Positions 1-9,060 of a stretch of 64,000 nt of DNA are shown here, one piece after another; the stretch's first letter is position 1, and each line of letters starts with the position of its first letter. A program made the translations under genes and the position numbers. This DNA comes from JAJPKK01 sp963844635 (GTDB lineage Bacteria > Pseudomonadota > Alphaproteobacteria > Rhizobiales > Xanthobacteraceae). The notes beneath the pieces are model-generated. The model did no database searches, was not told where the DNA came from, and worked only from the letters and a program-made list of their open reading frames with translations. Location of the stretch: assembly GCA_963844635.1 (NCBI GenBank), contig CAWJPD010000007.1, positions 124,001 through 188,000 of the forward strand. The letters are read 5' to 3'.

Positions 1-898
1 CTAAACCTGCTGCGCGCATTCGCCCAGGGCGGCTATGCCAATCTCGGCGAGCGTGCACCAGTGGATGCTCGGCTTTGTCAAGGACAGTCCCCAGTCACGC
101 CGCTACGCCGAGCTCGCCGACCGCATCACCGAAACGCTCGGCTTCATGCGCGCAATCGGTCTCGACCTTGAGACCCATCCAGAACTGCGCACCACCGACA
201 TCCACACCAGTCATGAGGCGCTGCTGCTCGGCTACGAACAAGCGATGACCAGGGTCGATTCGACGAGCGGCGACTGGTACTGCACCTCCGGCCACCTGTT
301 GTGGATCGGCGACCGCACCCGCCAACACGACCATGCCCATATCGAGTTTTGCCGCGGCATCAAGAACCCGCTCGGCCTCAAATGTGGACCGTCATTGCGC
401 GCCGACGACCTGCTGCGCCTGATCGACATTCTCAATCCGGACAATACGCCGGGGCGACTGACCCTGATCTGCCGCATGGGCGCCGACAAGGTCGTCGACC
501 TGCTGCCGCCGCTCGTGCGCGCGGTCAAGCGCGAAGGCCGCACCGTCGTCTGGTCATGTGACCCCATGCACGGTAATACGATAACAGCCGCCTCCGGCTA
601 CAAGACTCGCCCGTTCGAGCGCATTCTTTCGGAAGTAAGGACTTTCTTCGGCGTGCATGCGGCCGAAAGCACCTACGCCGGCGGCGTCCATCTCGAAATG
701 ACCGGCCAGAACGTCACCGAGTGCACCGGCGGCGCGCGCGCGATCAGCGATGAGGACCTCAACGACCGCTATCACACTTTCTGCGATCCGCGCCTCAATG
801 CCGAGCAGTCGATCGAACTGGCGTTCCTGCTGGCGGAGCTGCTGAAGAAGGAGCGGCTCGGCCGCGGCCTCGAGCTGCCCGCGGTCGCGGGGCTTTGA
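1..898 (+). CDS. Class II 3-deoxy-7-phosphoheptulonate (DAHP) synthase, 3' part, one frameshift
   Basis: This enzyme condenses phosphoenolpyruvate and erythrose 4-phosphate, the first step of the shikimate pathway. The gene enters from the left edge in frame 1 (LNLLRAFAQGGYANL, a class II family motif). It continues from about position 46 in frame 2 with VHQWMLGFVKDSP and then MDR-free C-terminal motifs typical of the family, such as GIKNPLGLKCGPS, WSCDPMHGNT and GGVHLEMTGQNVTEC. One extra G near 43-46 explains the frame change. The C-terminus ends with the usual ELAFLLAELL helix. It abuts the next gene: the stop TGA at 896-898 lies just before the nadE start. The family assignment is firm; whether the frameshift is real or a sequencing error cannot be told here. 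Confidence 0.88.
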
Positions 899-906
899 GC
901 AGCACG

Positions 907-2641
907 ATGAACGTCGCCGACCGGCTGGCGATCGCGCTCGCTCAGCTCGATCCCATCCTGGGAGATATCGCTGGCAACGCCGAAAAGGCGCGTCGCGCAC
1001 GCGCTCAAGCTGCCATCCAGGGCGCCGACCTGGTCCTGCTCTCCGAGCTTTTTATTTGCGGCTATCCGCCTGAAGACCTTGTCCTCAAGCCTGCGCTTCA
1101 GGCGGCGTGCCGAGAGACGATCGAAAACCTTGCTCGTGACACCGATGATGGCGGCCCGGCACTGCTGATCGGCACGCCATGGGTCGAGGACGGCAAGCTT
1201 TTCAATGCCATGGCACTGCTCCATCGGGGCGGTGTCGCGGCGCTGCGCTTCAAGGTCGATCTGCCGAATTACGGCGTGTTCGACGAAAAGCGCGTGTTCA
1301 CGCCGGGGCCTCTGCCCGGGCCGGTGAATTTCCGTGGCGTGCGGCTGGTGTTCCGATCTGCGAGGACATTTGGGGACCGGAGCATGGTCGAGTGCATTGC
1401 GGAGACCGGCGGCGAAATCTTGCTGGTCGCGAACGGTTCGCCGTATCGGCGTGGTGTCATGGACGAGCGGCTGAGCGCGGCGGTGGCGCGCGTCAAGGAG
1501 GCGGCCTGCCGCTCGCCTATCGTCAATCAGGTCGGCGGACAGGATGAACTCGTGTTCGATGGCGCATCCTTTGTTCTGAACGCGGACCTCACGCTCGCGG
1601 CGCAATTGCCGAGTTTCCGCGAGGAGATCGCGACCGTGACTTTTACACGCGCGCCATCCGGATGGCGGGCTGCCGAGGGAGCTGTTGCCCGGCTGGCGGC
1701 GGGTGACAAAGCCGATTATGCCGGGTGCGTGCTCGGGCTGCGCGACTATGTCCACAAGAACCGGTTCCCCGGCGTCGTGCTGGGCCTCTCCGGCGGTATC
1801 GATTCCGCGCTGTGCGCCGCGATGGCCGTCGATGCGCTCGGCGCCGACCACGTCCGCGCCGTCATGCTGCCTTACCGCTTCACCTCGCAGGCGTCGCTCG
1901 ACGATGCGGCTGCAATCGCCGCCGCGCTCGGCATTCGCTACGAGATCGTGCCGATCGCGCCCGCGGTCCACGGCCTGGAGCAAAGCCTCGCCCCACTCAC
2001 GGCGGGGCTGCCGCGCGACGTCACCGAAGAGAACCTGCAGTCGCGCGCGCGCGGCACCATCCTGATGGCGATCTCGAACAAGTTCGGCGCTCATGGTGGT
2101 GACGACCGGCAACAAGTCCGAAATGTCGGTCGGCTACGCCACGCTCTATGGCGACATGAATGGCGGCTTCAATCCGATCAAGGATTTGTACAAGACCGAA
2201 GTGTATTGGCTGGCGCGGCCTGCGCAACGCGTGGAGCCCCGACGGCGCGCTCGGGCCGGCGGGCACGGTGATTCCCGAAAACATGCTGGTGCGCGCCGCC
2301 GACCGCCGAATTGCGCGAGGACCAGACCGACCAGGACTCGCTGCCGCCCTACGAGATGCTCGACGCGTACTGGAGCGGCTCGTTGAACGCGAGGAAACGA
2401 TCGCGGCATTGTCGCGGCTGGCTTTAACCGCGACATGGTGCAGCGGATCGAGCGGCTGCTCTATCTTGCCGAGTACAAGCGCCGCCAGGCTGCGCCGGGC
2501 GTGAAGGTGACGCTGAAGAGTTTCGGCCGCGACCGGCGCTATCCGATCGTCAATCGCTTCCGCGATCCCGGCACGGCGCTGCCGCAACCCCTGGCCGCCG
2601 CTGCGCGCGGCGCTGCCGCCAGCGAAGCGGTCGATTTTTGA
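907..2641 (+). pseudogene. nadE: Glutamine-dependent NAD+ synthetase, broken by seven frame changes
   Basis: NadE makes NAD+ from deamido-NAD+, ATP and glutamine. It has an N-terminal nitrilase-type glutaminase domain (LSELFICGYPPEDL carries the catalytic Glu) and a C-terminal synthetase domain with the P-loop LGLSGGIDSAL. The active-site Cys motif PICEDIWGPE sits in another frame (about 1346-1384). After 2090 the reading passes through at least five more frames: MVVTTGNKSEMSVGYATLYGD, then AGTVIPENMLVRA, TAELREDQTDQDSLPPYEMLD, LERLVEREE, and finally VQRIERLLYLAEYKRRQA to the stop at 2639-2641. Breakpoints lie near 1346, 1385, 2090, 2215, 2300, 2365 and 2405. Start chosen as ATG 907 (family N-terminus MNVADRLAIALAQL); a TTG at 895 is possible. 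All segments together cover a full-length protein, so the protein sequence is conserved and only the frame is lost. Confidence 0.85.
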
Positions 2642-2735
2642 CGCATGACCCGAAAAGTTGCGGACTTTTCGGACAAAGATCATGCGCAAATCAGAACCGC
2701 GCCGGAAGCGATTCAAGCTGAATGGGATCTGGCGA
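2642..2735 (+). repeat. Palindromic dispersed repeat, copy A
   Basis: The core shows nested inverted repeats: an outer CGCATGA/TCATGCG pair and an inner CCGAAAAGT-TGCGG-ACTTTTCGG stem. It is followed by a degenerate tail (AAGCGATTCAAGCTGAATGGGAT) like that of the copies at 21148, 23345, 30331 and 33055. It begins one base after the nadE stop codon. Nothing else convincing was seen up to 2804. Confidence 0.85.
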
Positions 2736-2804
2736 GAAGGCGTTCGTCGAAAGGCTGGGCAGCCGTTTGGTGAACGCCAGATGCGGTGCTAGATCTAATC
2801 CCGT

Positions 2805-3654
2805 TTAGGGAATTGGTGCCGTCGCTGCAATCCCGCGGGCAATTCCAATCCACTCAGCCAGAAAGACCTCGAACGTTTGTGCGGCGTTCCGCTTGTGGCA
2901 CACCTGTGCCGCCTCAAAGCACTGGATCATGTCAAAATGAGCGTTCTGTAATATCAGCAAGCCTGGCCAGTGCGGCTGTGTTGCTAGAACGCGCCTATCA
3001 TAACTCAAACTTCTCATTTAAGGTCATGAGCTCGACACTGAAGCGATCATAGTGCGATACGGAGCTGAACTGTGCATAAATGCGATCGTACCAGCCCGCT
3101 AGCTTTTCATTGGCGAGAGCGGTTTTAGCAATGGAAGGAAACTCGTCGCGCTTCTTGGCCATCGACCTAAGGTCGAGCGCAGACCATTGATCGAGATAAG
3201 CGCGCTGTTCTTTCGTCGGCATTTCCATTGCCCACGCTGGAAGAGGTCCTAGTTTATCAGCAAAGTGCTGCCTCGTCTCGACGCTTACGCTTCTGGCGAG
3301 CGAACCCATTTTTAAAAAGATGGCGCGTTCATATTTTTGGAATTCTCGTTCATCGGGATTCCGAACAAGCCAAGAAAAGCGCACGGCCTGCTCGTAGCGG
3401 TCCCGCAACAATGACATCGCGGGGTGGGTCAATCCCCAACTTGCATCGAGCCGGACCGCGCTGCTCGTAAGCTCCGCGATATACATCATCCGAAGGATGA
3501 GATATTCGCGGCTGCTGTTGCCGGAATGTTTGTACTCTCCCGCCAGATTAAGATACTGCGTCCACACGCGCTCGTTCAAACGACAGCACGCGGCCGTCAG
3601 CTCCGATCGAGCATGCGGCCCTAAATGTTCGAAGACGGCTGGCGGCTTCGTCAC
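2805..3654 (-). CDS. DUF5677-like hypothetical protein, probably frameshifted near its C-terminus
   Basis: The uninterrupted frame (2998-3654, 218 aa) is all-helical, with REYLILRMMYIAELTSSAVRLDASWGL, HPAMSLLRDRYEQAVRFSWL and a late SSVSHYDRFSVELM motif. This pattern of Tyr/Arg-rich helices and a conserved Ser-x-x-His resembles the DUF5677 family of unknown function. It ends abruptly as NEKFEL. A different frame from 3017 to 2805 continues with TQPHWPGLLILQNAHFDMIQCFEAA, which looks like the expected C-terminal helices. I therefore infer one frameshift near 3000-3015 and a full product of about 280 aa. Function is unknown; family assignment is by memory of its pattern, not by a search. Confidence 0.5.
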
Positions 3655-3848
3655 AGCTAATAAGAGGGTTCTGAGCGTTGGATGCGATAAAGGACATTAT
3701 CACAGGGTCAAGACAAAGAAAGAACGGAACACGAGCCGGTAATACGATTGGAGGCGGACGGCCGAAGTTTCGTCACGATGGTCGGAGTCTCACGCTGTGC
3801 GCGCCACCTTCTCCCACAAGGGGAGAAGGAACTAAGCAAAGCACGTGT

Positions 3849-5246
3849 TCAGCCGAGGGCCTTGCCGATCTCCTCGGTCATCTTCTTGGCGTCGCCGAGC
3901 AGCATCATGGTGTTGTCGCGATAGAACAGCGGGTTGTCGATGCCGGCATAGCCGGAGGCGAGCGAGCGCTTGTTGAACATCACGGTGCCGGCCTTCCACA
4001 CCTGCAGCACGGGCATGCCGTAGATCGGCGATTTCGGGTCGTCTTCCGCCGCCGGGTTGGTCACGTCGTTGGCGCCGATCACATAGGCCACATCGGCCTG
4101 GGCGAATTCCGAATTGATGTCCTCGAGCTCGAACACTTCGTCGTAGGGAACATTCGCTTCGGCAAGTAGCACGTTCATGTGCCCGGGCATGCGGCCGGCG
4201 ACCGGATGGATCGCGTATTTGACCTCGACGCCTTCCGCCTTCAGCCGGTCGGCCATTTCCCGCAAGGCGTGCTGGGCCTGCGCCACCGCCATGCCGTAGC
4301 CGGGCACGATGATGACGCGGCTCGAATTCTTCATGATGAAGGCGGCGTCTTCGGCGGAGCCGAGCTTGACCGGCCTCGCTTCGGCGCCCGCCGCCGGGCC
4401 GGAAACCTCGCCGCCGAAGCCGCCGAGAATCACCGAGACGAAATTGCGATTCATGCCCTTGCACATGATGTAGGACAGGATCGCGCCGGACGAGCCGACC
4501 AGCGCCCCGGTGATGATCAGCGCCGAATTGCCGAGGGTGAAGCCGATGCCGGCGGCGGCCCAGCCGGAATACGAGTTCAACATCGAGATCACGACCGGCA
4601 TGTCGGCGCCGCCGATCGGAACGATGATCAGCACCCCGAGTGCGAGCGAGACCACCGTGATCGCCCAGAAATCGATGGCGCTCTGCCCGTCGACAAAGCG
4701 GTAGATGAAGAAAATCAGCAGTAGACCGAGAACGATATTGATGTAGTGCCGCATCGGCAGCAGGATCGGCGCACCGCTCATGCGCGCGGACAATTTCAGG
4801 AAGGCGATCACCGAGCCGGTAAAGGTGATGGCGCCGATGGCGACGCCGAGCGACATTTCGACGAGGCTCGCGCCATGGATATTGCCGGGCGAACCGATGT
4901 CGAAGGCGGTTGGCGCATAGAACGCGCTCGCCGCCACCAGCACTGCGGCGAGGCCGACGAGCGAATGGAACGCGGCGACGAGTTCCGGCATCGAGGTCAT
5001 CGGCACGCGGCGTGCGATCACCGCCCCGGTACCGCCGCCCGCAACGATGCCGAGCGTGACCAGCGTCCACGCGCCGACGCCGGCCGGCGGGTGCGCGCCG
5101 AGTGTCGTCAGCACGGCGATCACCATGCCGACCATGCCGAACAGGTTGCCGAGCCGGCTGGTTTCAGGGTTTGACAGCCCGCGCAATGCGAGGATGAAAA
5201 GCACGCCGGAAACCAGATACAACAGCCCGGCTAGATTGGCGTCCAT
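3849..5246 (-). CDS. pntB: NAD(P)+ transhydrogenase subunit beta
   Basis: This is the membrane and NADP(H)-binding subunit of proton-translocating transhydrogenase, which uses the proton gradient to reduce NADP+ with NADH. The 465-aa protein starts with about nine hydrophobic helices (LLYLVSGVLFILALRGL, VTLGIVAGGGTGAVIARRVPM and on). It ends with the soluble domain III: the nucleotide motif VPGYGMAVAQAQHALREM near residue 290, VIGANDVTNPAA, and KRSLASGYAGIDNPLF near 425. Length matches the family. It is last in the operon, 59 nt after pntAB. Confidence 0.97.
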   Translation of the reverse strand: MDANLAGLLYLVSGVLFILALRGLSNPETSRLGNLFGMVGMVIAVLTTLGAHPPAGVGAWTLVTLGIVAGGGTGAVIARRVPMTSMPELVAAFHSLVGLAAVLVAASAFYAPTAFDIGSPGNIHGASLVEMSLGVAIGAITFTGSVIAFLKLSARMSGAPILLPMRHYINIVLGLLLIFFIYRFVDGQSAIDFWAITVVSLALGVLIIVPIGGADMPVVISMLNSYSGWAAAGIGFTLGNSALIITGALVGSSGAILSYIMCKGMNRNFVSVILGGFGGEVSGPAAGAEARPVKLGSAEDAAFIMKNSSRVIIVPGYGMAVAQAQHALREMADRLKAEGVEVKYAIHPVAGRMPGHMNVLLAEANVPYDEVFELEDINSEFAQADVAYVIGANDVTNPAAEDDPKSPIYGMPVLQVWKAGTVMFNKRSLASGYAGIDNPLFYRDNTMMLLGDAKKMTEEIGKALG

Positions 5247-5305
5247 GCTGGCTTATCCCGACCGCAGACGCGGTTCCGCTCGATGGCAGGCTGCTCCGGA
5301 ACCGG

Positions 5306-5743
5306 TCACTTCTGCTTTCTGCGATACATCGACAGCATGCGCTGAGTGACCAGAAAGCCGCCGAAAATGTTCACCGAGACACAGGTGAGTGCGATAAACC
5401 CCAGCGCCCGCGCTGCGATCGGGCCGCTCTCATTGCCGATCAGCGTCACCCCGACCGCAAGCAGCGCGCCGACGACAATCACCGAGGAGATGGCGTTCGT
5501 CACCGACATCAAGGGCGTATGCAGCGCCGGCGTCACCGACCACACCACATAGTAGCCGACGAAGATCGCCATGATGAAAATCGAGAAGCGGAACACGAAC
5601 GGGTCGATGCCGCCCGCGGTCGCTGCCTGCGCGGCCGCCGCAGCCACATCCGCATAGTCCTGCGCGGCGTCTGCCGCCTGGCGCATCAAGCCCGCCGCGG
5701 CGCGGGCGAGGTCGGCAGCTTGCTGAGGGCTGATTTCGGCCAT
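5306..5743 (-). CDS. pntAB: NAD(P)+ transhydrogenase subunit alpha, membrane part
   Basis: This 145-aa protein supplies domain II helices of the proton channel. After an Ala-rich N-terminus (residues 1-48) there are three or four membrane segments: IFIMAIFVGYYVVWSVTPALHTPLMSVTNAISSVIVVGALLAVG, ARALGFIALTCVSVNIFGGFLVTQRML. The motif SVTPALHTPLMSVTNAIS is diagnostic. It lies 9 nt after the pntAA stop and 59 nt before pntB. The split alpha subunit is the three-gene arrangement known from Rhodospirillum and many alphaproteobacteria. Confidence 0.96.
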   Translation of the reverse strand: MAEISPQQAADLARAAAGLMRQAADAAQDYADVAAAAAQAATAGGIDPFVFRFSIFIMAIFVGYYVVWSVTPALHTPLMSVTNAISSVIVVGALLAVGVTLIGNESGPIAARALGFIALTCVSVNIFGGFLVTQRMLSMYRRKQK

Positions 5744-5752
5744 CTTGCGTCC

Positions 5753-6883
5753 TCAAGCGGCGGGTTTCGGCAGGAAGTTGGGATGAACGACCGCACCGCC
5801 GCGGGTGAGCGCCGTCGCCTTGACGAGATCATCGTCCCAATTGATCGCCAGCATCCTTGTTTTCTTGTCGATCAAAGTCTCCAGGAAGGCGTAGACATTT
5901 CGCGCGTAAAGGCTCGATGCCGAGGCCGCGAGGCGGCCGGGGTTGCTTGATCCAACGATCTTGACGCCGTTCATCTCGACGACGCGCCCCTCCAGGGCCC
6001 CTTCGACATTGCCGCCGCGTTCGACCGCAAGGTCGACGATGACCGAACCGGGGCGCATCGAGGTCACCATGTCGCTTGAAATCAGCCGCGGCGCCGGCCG
6101 GCCCGGAATCAGGGCGGTGGTGACGATGATGTCCTGCTTCTTGATGTGCTCGGCAACCAAAGCGCGCTGCTTGGCCTGGTACTCCGGCGACATTTCCTTC
6201 GCATAGCCGGCCGCGGTTTCGGCTTGCCGGAATTCCTCGTCTTCGACCGCGATGAATTTTGCGCCCAGGCTCGCGACCTGCTCCTTGGCAGCGGGCCGCA
6301 CATCGGTGGCGGTGACGACCGCTCCAAGCCGGCGCGCCGTCGCGATCGCCTGCAGACCGGCAACGCCGGCACCCATGACGAACACCCTGGTCGCAGGGAC
6401 GGTGCCGGCCGCGGTCATCATCATCGGCAGCACGCGGCCATATTCGGCGGCCCCGTCGATGATTGCCCGATAGCCGGCGAGATTGGCCTGGGACGACAGC
6501 ACGTCCATTGTCTGTGCCCGGGTGATGCGCGGCATCAACTCCATGGCGAAGGAGGTGACGCCGGCATGGGCCATGCCGGAGAGCGCCGCCTCATTGCCGG
6601 AAGGGTCCATCATGGCGATGACCACCGCGCCCGGCTTGAAGCGCTGATATTCTCCCTCGCCGGGACGGCGCACATTGAGCACGATATCGGCGTCGGTCAC
6701 CGCGTCGGGGCCGACCGTCGCGCCCGCTGCGACATAATCCTCGTCGGTAATCCCGGACTTGGCCCCCGCGCCGGTTTCGACTGCGACATCGGCCCCCAGG
6801 GCTTTCATCTTCTTGACGGTTTCCGGGGTGGCGGCAACCCGAGGTTCGCCAAAATCCCGCTCTCGCGCAACAGCAATGCGCAT
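5753..6883 (-). CDS. pntAA: NAD(P)+ transhydrogenase subunit alpha, NAD(H)-binding domain I
   Basis: This 376-aa soluble subunit binds NAD(H). The N-terminus (RIAVARERDFGEPRVAATPETVKKM) is the alanine-dehydrogenase/PNT N-terminal domain. The Rossmann motif VFVMGAGVAGLQAIATARRLGAVVTATDVR is near residue 170, and TTALIPGRPAPRLI plus SVIVDLAVERGGN follow. It is the first transhydrogenase gene of the minus-strand operon pntAA-pntAB-pntB and starts 45 nt after the upstream small membrane gene. Confidence 0.97.
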   Translation of the reverse strand: MRIAVARERDFGEPRVAATPETVKKMKALGADVAVETGAGAKSGITDEDYVAAGATVGPDAVTDADIVLNVRRPGEGEYQRFKPGAVVIAMMDPSGNEAALSGMAHAGVTSFAMELMPRITRAQTMDVLSSQANLAGYRAIIDGAAEYGRVLPMMMTAAGTVPATRVFVMGAGVAGLQAIATARRLGAVVTATDVRPAAKEQVASLGAKFIAVEDEEFRQAETAAGYAKEMSPEYQAKQRALVAEHIKKQDIIVTTALIPGRPAPRLISSDMVTSMRPGSVIVDLAVERGGNVEGALEGRVVEMNGVKIVGSSNPGRLAASASSLYARNVYAFLETLIDKKTRMLAINWDDDLVKATALTRGGAVVHPNFLPKPAA

Positions 6884-6928
6884 CGGTGCCGTCTCCAGTC
6901 GGTCGGTGATTTTCCGCGACGGATCGTT

Positions 6929-7225
6929 TCAACCGTAGGCGTTAAGGAGCAGCAGCAATGCGGAAATGGCGACCATGGCGAAGCTCACGATCCGCAGCCC
7001 GGTCCAAAAGCTGATCACGGCCGCGACAACGCCGGCGAGGATGACGAAAGCGCCGGGCAACCAGTTGCCGATCACGGCGCCGATGGTCAACCCGAGCAGC
7101 ACGTTCACGACCAGCGCGGTGCCAACAACGATCACCTCAAGGAATTGCTCGTAGCCGGCCTCATGGGCGGGAAGGTCGTTTCCTTCCGCCGTTGCATATT
7201 GCGCGTCCGCGTGGTCGGCCATCAA
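6929..7225 (-). CDS. aa3-type cytochrome oxidase subunit IV-like small membrane protein
   Basis: The 98-aa product begins with a short soluble stretch (ADHADAQYATAEGNDLPAHEAGYEQFL) that resembles the N-terminus of bacterial aa3-type cytochrome c oxidase subunit IV (COX4_pro_2). The rest forms three hydrophobic segments (VIVVGTALVVNVLLGLTIGAVIG, GAFVILAGVVAAVISFW, IVSFAMVAISALLLLLNAYG), which is longer than the single helix of the usual subunit. It heads the pnt operon. Function in the oxidase is inferred from the N-terminal motif only; it may be a membrane partner of the transhydrogenase. Confidence 0.7.
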   Translation of the reverse strand: MMADHADAQYATAEGNDLPAHEAGYEQFLEVIVVGTALVVNVLLGLTIGAVIGNWLPGAFVILAGVVAAVISFWTGLRIVSFAMVAISALLLLLNAYG

Positions 7226-7322
7226 AGTCCTCCAATTGAGGTAAATTCTGCCTGATGGCTGGGGCTTAGCGCAATTGATCGTTCAGGGCAATGTTATAGG
7301 ACGCGACAGGACGCGGCAGATC

Positions 7323-7423
7323 AGGGTACCCGCGAAAATAACGGGATCATGCCTACGGCAGTTTGCCACGCCAGTGCACCGATCTCTGCCGAGTGTCGTA
7401 GCAGTTATTTTCGCGGGTGCCCT
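7323..7423. repeat. About 100-bp inverted-repeat element (MITE-like), copy 1
   Basis: The ends are AGGGTACCCGCGAAAATAAC and its near-perfect complement GTTATTTTCGCGGGTGCCCT. The interior (GCAGTTTGCCACGCCAGTGCACCG and on) is shared with copies at 14675 and 19988. Read on the minus strand, the element starts directly after the TGA stop of the UbiB-like gene. It occupies much of the 200-nt gap between that gene and the pnt operon. Confidence 0.88.
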
Positions 7424-8814
7424 CAGCCGTTTGGGACCGTGAGTTCTGCCGCCGTGAGTGCCGAGCGCTGCCGCGCGGCGACGGTTTCGATCGAGAAGTT
7501 TTCGATCGCCTCATTGAACAGCCGATAGAAATTGAGTTTGGCCGCGAGATGCAGAAAAACCGCGCCGAGCCCAATCGCGGCGCGATCCATGAAGACGAAT
7601 TCCCGCGGCACCCGGACCGGCCCTTTTTCCCGCAGCACCCGATGCACGCGAAAAGCCTCCCGCCGGCCGTATTCCGAAGGCTTTATGCCGTCGGCGATCG
7701 TGCGCTCGCGATCCTCCAATAGCGGTCCATAGATGAACTGCGCCCAGATATTGAGCGCGTCGATCAGTTCACGCGATAGTCCGCGGAAACCCCATGTTTC
7801 ATAGGCGTGCACGATGAGGTCGCGGTCGCCTCGCAGCAGGCCATGATAAAGGTCGACAACGCCGCCGACGAAGCGCGGCGGGAAAATGCGGATGCAGCCA
7901 TAGTCCAGCAGATTGATGCCTTTGGGCGCCCCGTCCTGGTAAAACGCCGTGTAGTTGCCGAGATGCGGGTCGCCGTGGATGACACCGAAACGGCTGAACG
8001 GGTTCCACCACGCTTTGAACATCGCGACGCCGAGTCGATTGCGGGTCGCGAGCTCTGACCCTTTGTGGGCCAACAACCGGTCGCCTTCGAGCCAATCGAG
8101 CGTCAGCAGTCTGCGCGTGGATAGCTCCGGCCAAGACCGCGGTACGCGCACCTGCGGCGTCTCGGCGAGCATGGCGCGGTAGAGGGCCGCGTGCTTGGCC
8201 TCGCGTTGATAATCGAGTTCCTCGCGGATGCGCTCGGCAATCTCGCCTCCGACCTCGGTCGTGTCGATCGCCGGCTCCATGCGGCGATGGATCGCAAAAA
8301 GCCATTGCAGCTGACGCAGGTCGGCCTCGACCGCCGATTGCATATCGGGATATTGCAGCTTGCATGCCAACGCGTTTCCGTCATGCGACCGGGCGCGGTG
8401 GACTTGGCCGAGTGAGGCGGCGGCGGCGGGCTGATGCTCGAATTCGGCGAACTTGGCCTGCCAATCGGGGCCGAGTTCGGCGGTCATGCGCCGTTTGACG
8501 AAGGCCCAACCCATCGGCGGGGCATCGCTCTGCAATTTGCCAAGCTCGGCGACATATTCGGGCGGCAGCAGGTCGGGCACTGTCGCCATCAACTGGGCGA
8601 CCTTCATGATCGGGCCTTTGAGGCCGCCGAGGGCGCCGGCAAGCTGGGCGGCACTGCGGCCGCGGTCGCGCTGGATGCCGAGCACGCGGCTCGCCGCGAT
8701 CCGGGCGGCAACGCCGCCGACATTGGCGCCGACGCGCGCGTAACGCGCTGCGCGGGCGGAAAAGCGATTGGCTTCGGAATCGCGGGAGTCGCGGTCAGGC
8801 AATCGGGACCTCAT
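7423..8814 (-). CDS. ABC1/AarF/UbiB family kinase-like protein
   Basis: The 463-aa product belongs to the UbiB atypical kinase family, linked to ubiquinone synthesis and lipid-related functions. Seen motifs: GLKGPIMKVAQLMA (the family KxGQ helix, here KVAQ) near residue 90, AAAASLGQVHRA (Ala-rich loop) near 150, the lysine in ALACKLQYP, VIHGDPHLGNY (catalytic loop) near 290, and LLDYGCIR (DFG equivalent). Length is typical. The TGA stop at 7423-7425 directly touches a MITE-like repeat. A dedicated ubiquinone role is not shown by the neighbours. Confidence 0.88.
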   Translation of the reverse strand: MRSRLPDRDSRDSEANRFSARAARYARVGANVGGVAARIAASRVLGIQRDRGRSAAQLAGALGGLKGPIMKVAQLMATVPDLLPPEYVAELGKLQSDAPPMGWAFVKRRMTAELGPDWQAKFAEFEHQPAAAASLGQVHRARSHDGNALACKLQYPDMQSAVEADLRQLQWLFAIHRRMEPAIDTTEVGGEIAERIREELDYQREAKHAALYRAMLAETPQVRVPRSWPELSTRRLLTLDWLEGDRLLAHKGSELATRNRLGVAMFKAWWNPFSRFGVIHGDPHLGNYTAFYQDGAPKGINLLDYGCIRIFPPRFVGGVVDLYHGLLRGDRDLIVHAYETWGFRGLSRELIDALNIWAQFIYGPLLEDRERTIADGIKPSEYGRREAFRVHRVLREKGPVRVPREFVFMDRAAIGLGAVFLHLAAKLNFYRLFNEAIENFSIETVAARQRSALTAAELTVPNG

Positions 8815-9060
8815 CGGGCCGGCACGGCGCCGCCCCTATCCCGATCTATGCGCGACGGAACCGATTTGAAAGGCGTTTCCGCCGGCCATCGGCGGCAGAG
8901 GGCGGGCACATCCACGAGAAAAAGGCCGCACTCAAGCGGCGAGAACAACCGCGCAGCAATGACAAGAGCACGCGTCGCCATGCGATCAGCCCGCGAGCCG
9001 ACGCGGCGAAACGCGGTACTCATTCTCCCCCGCATCTTTTGCGAGGGAGGACTGATCCGA

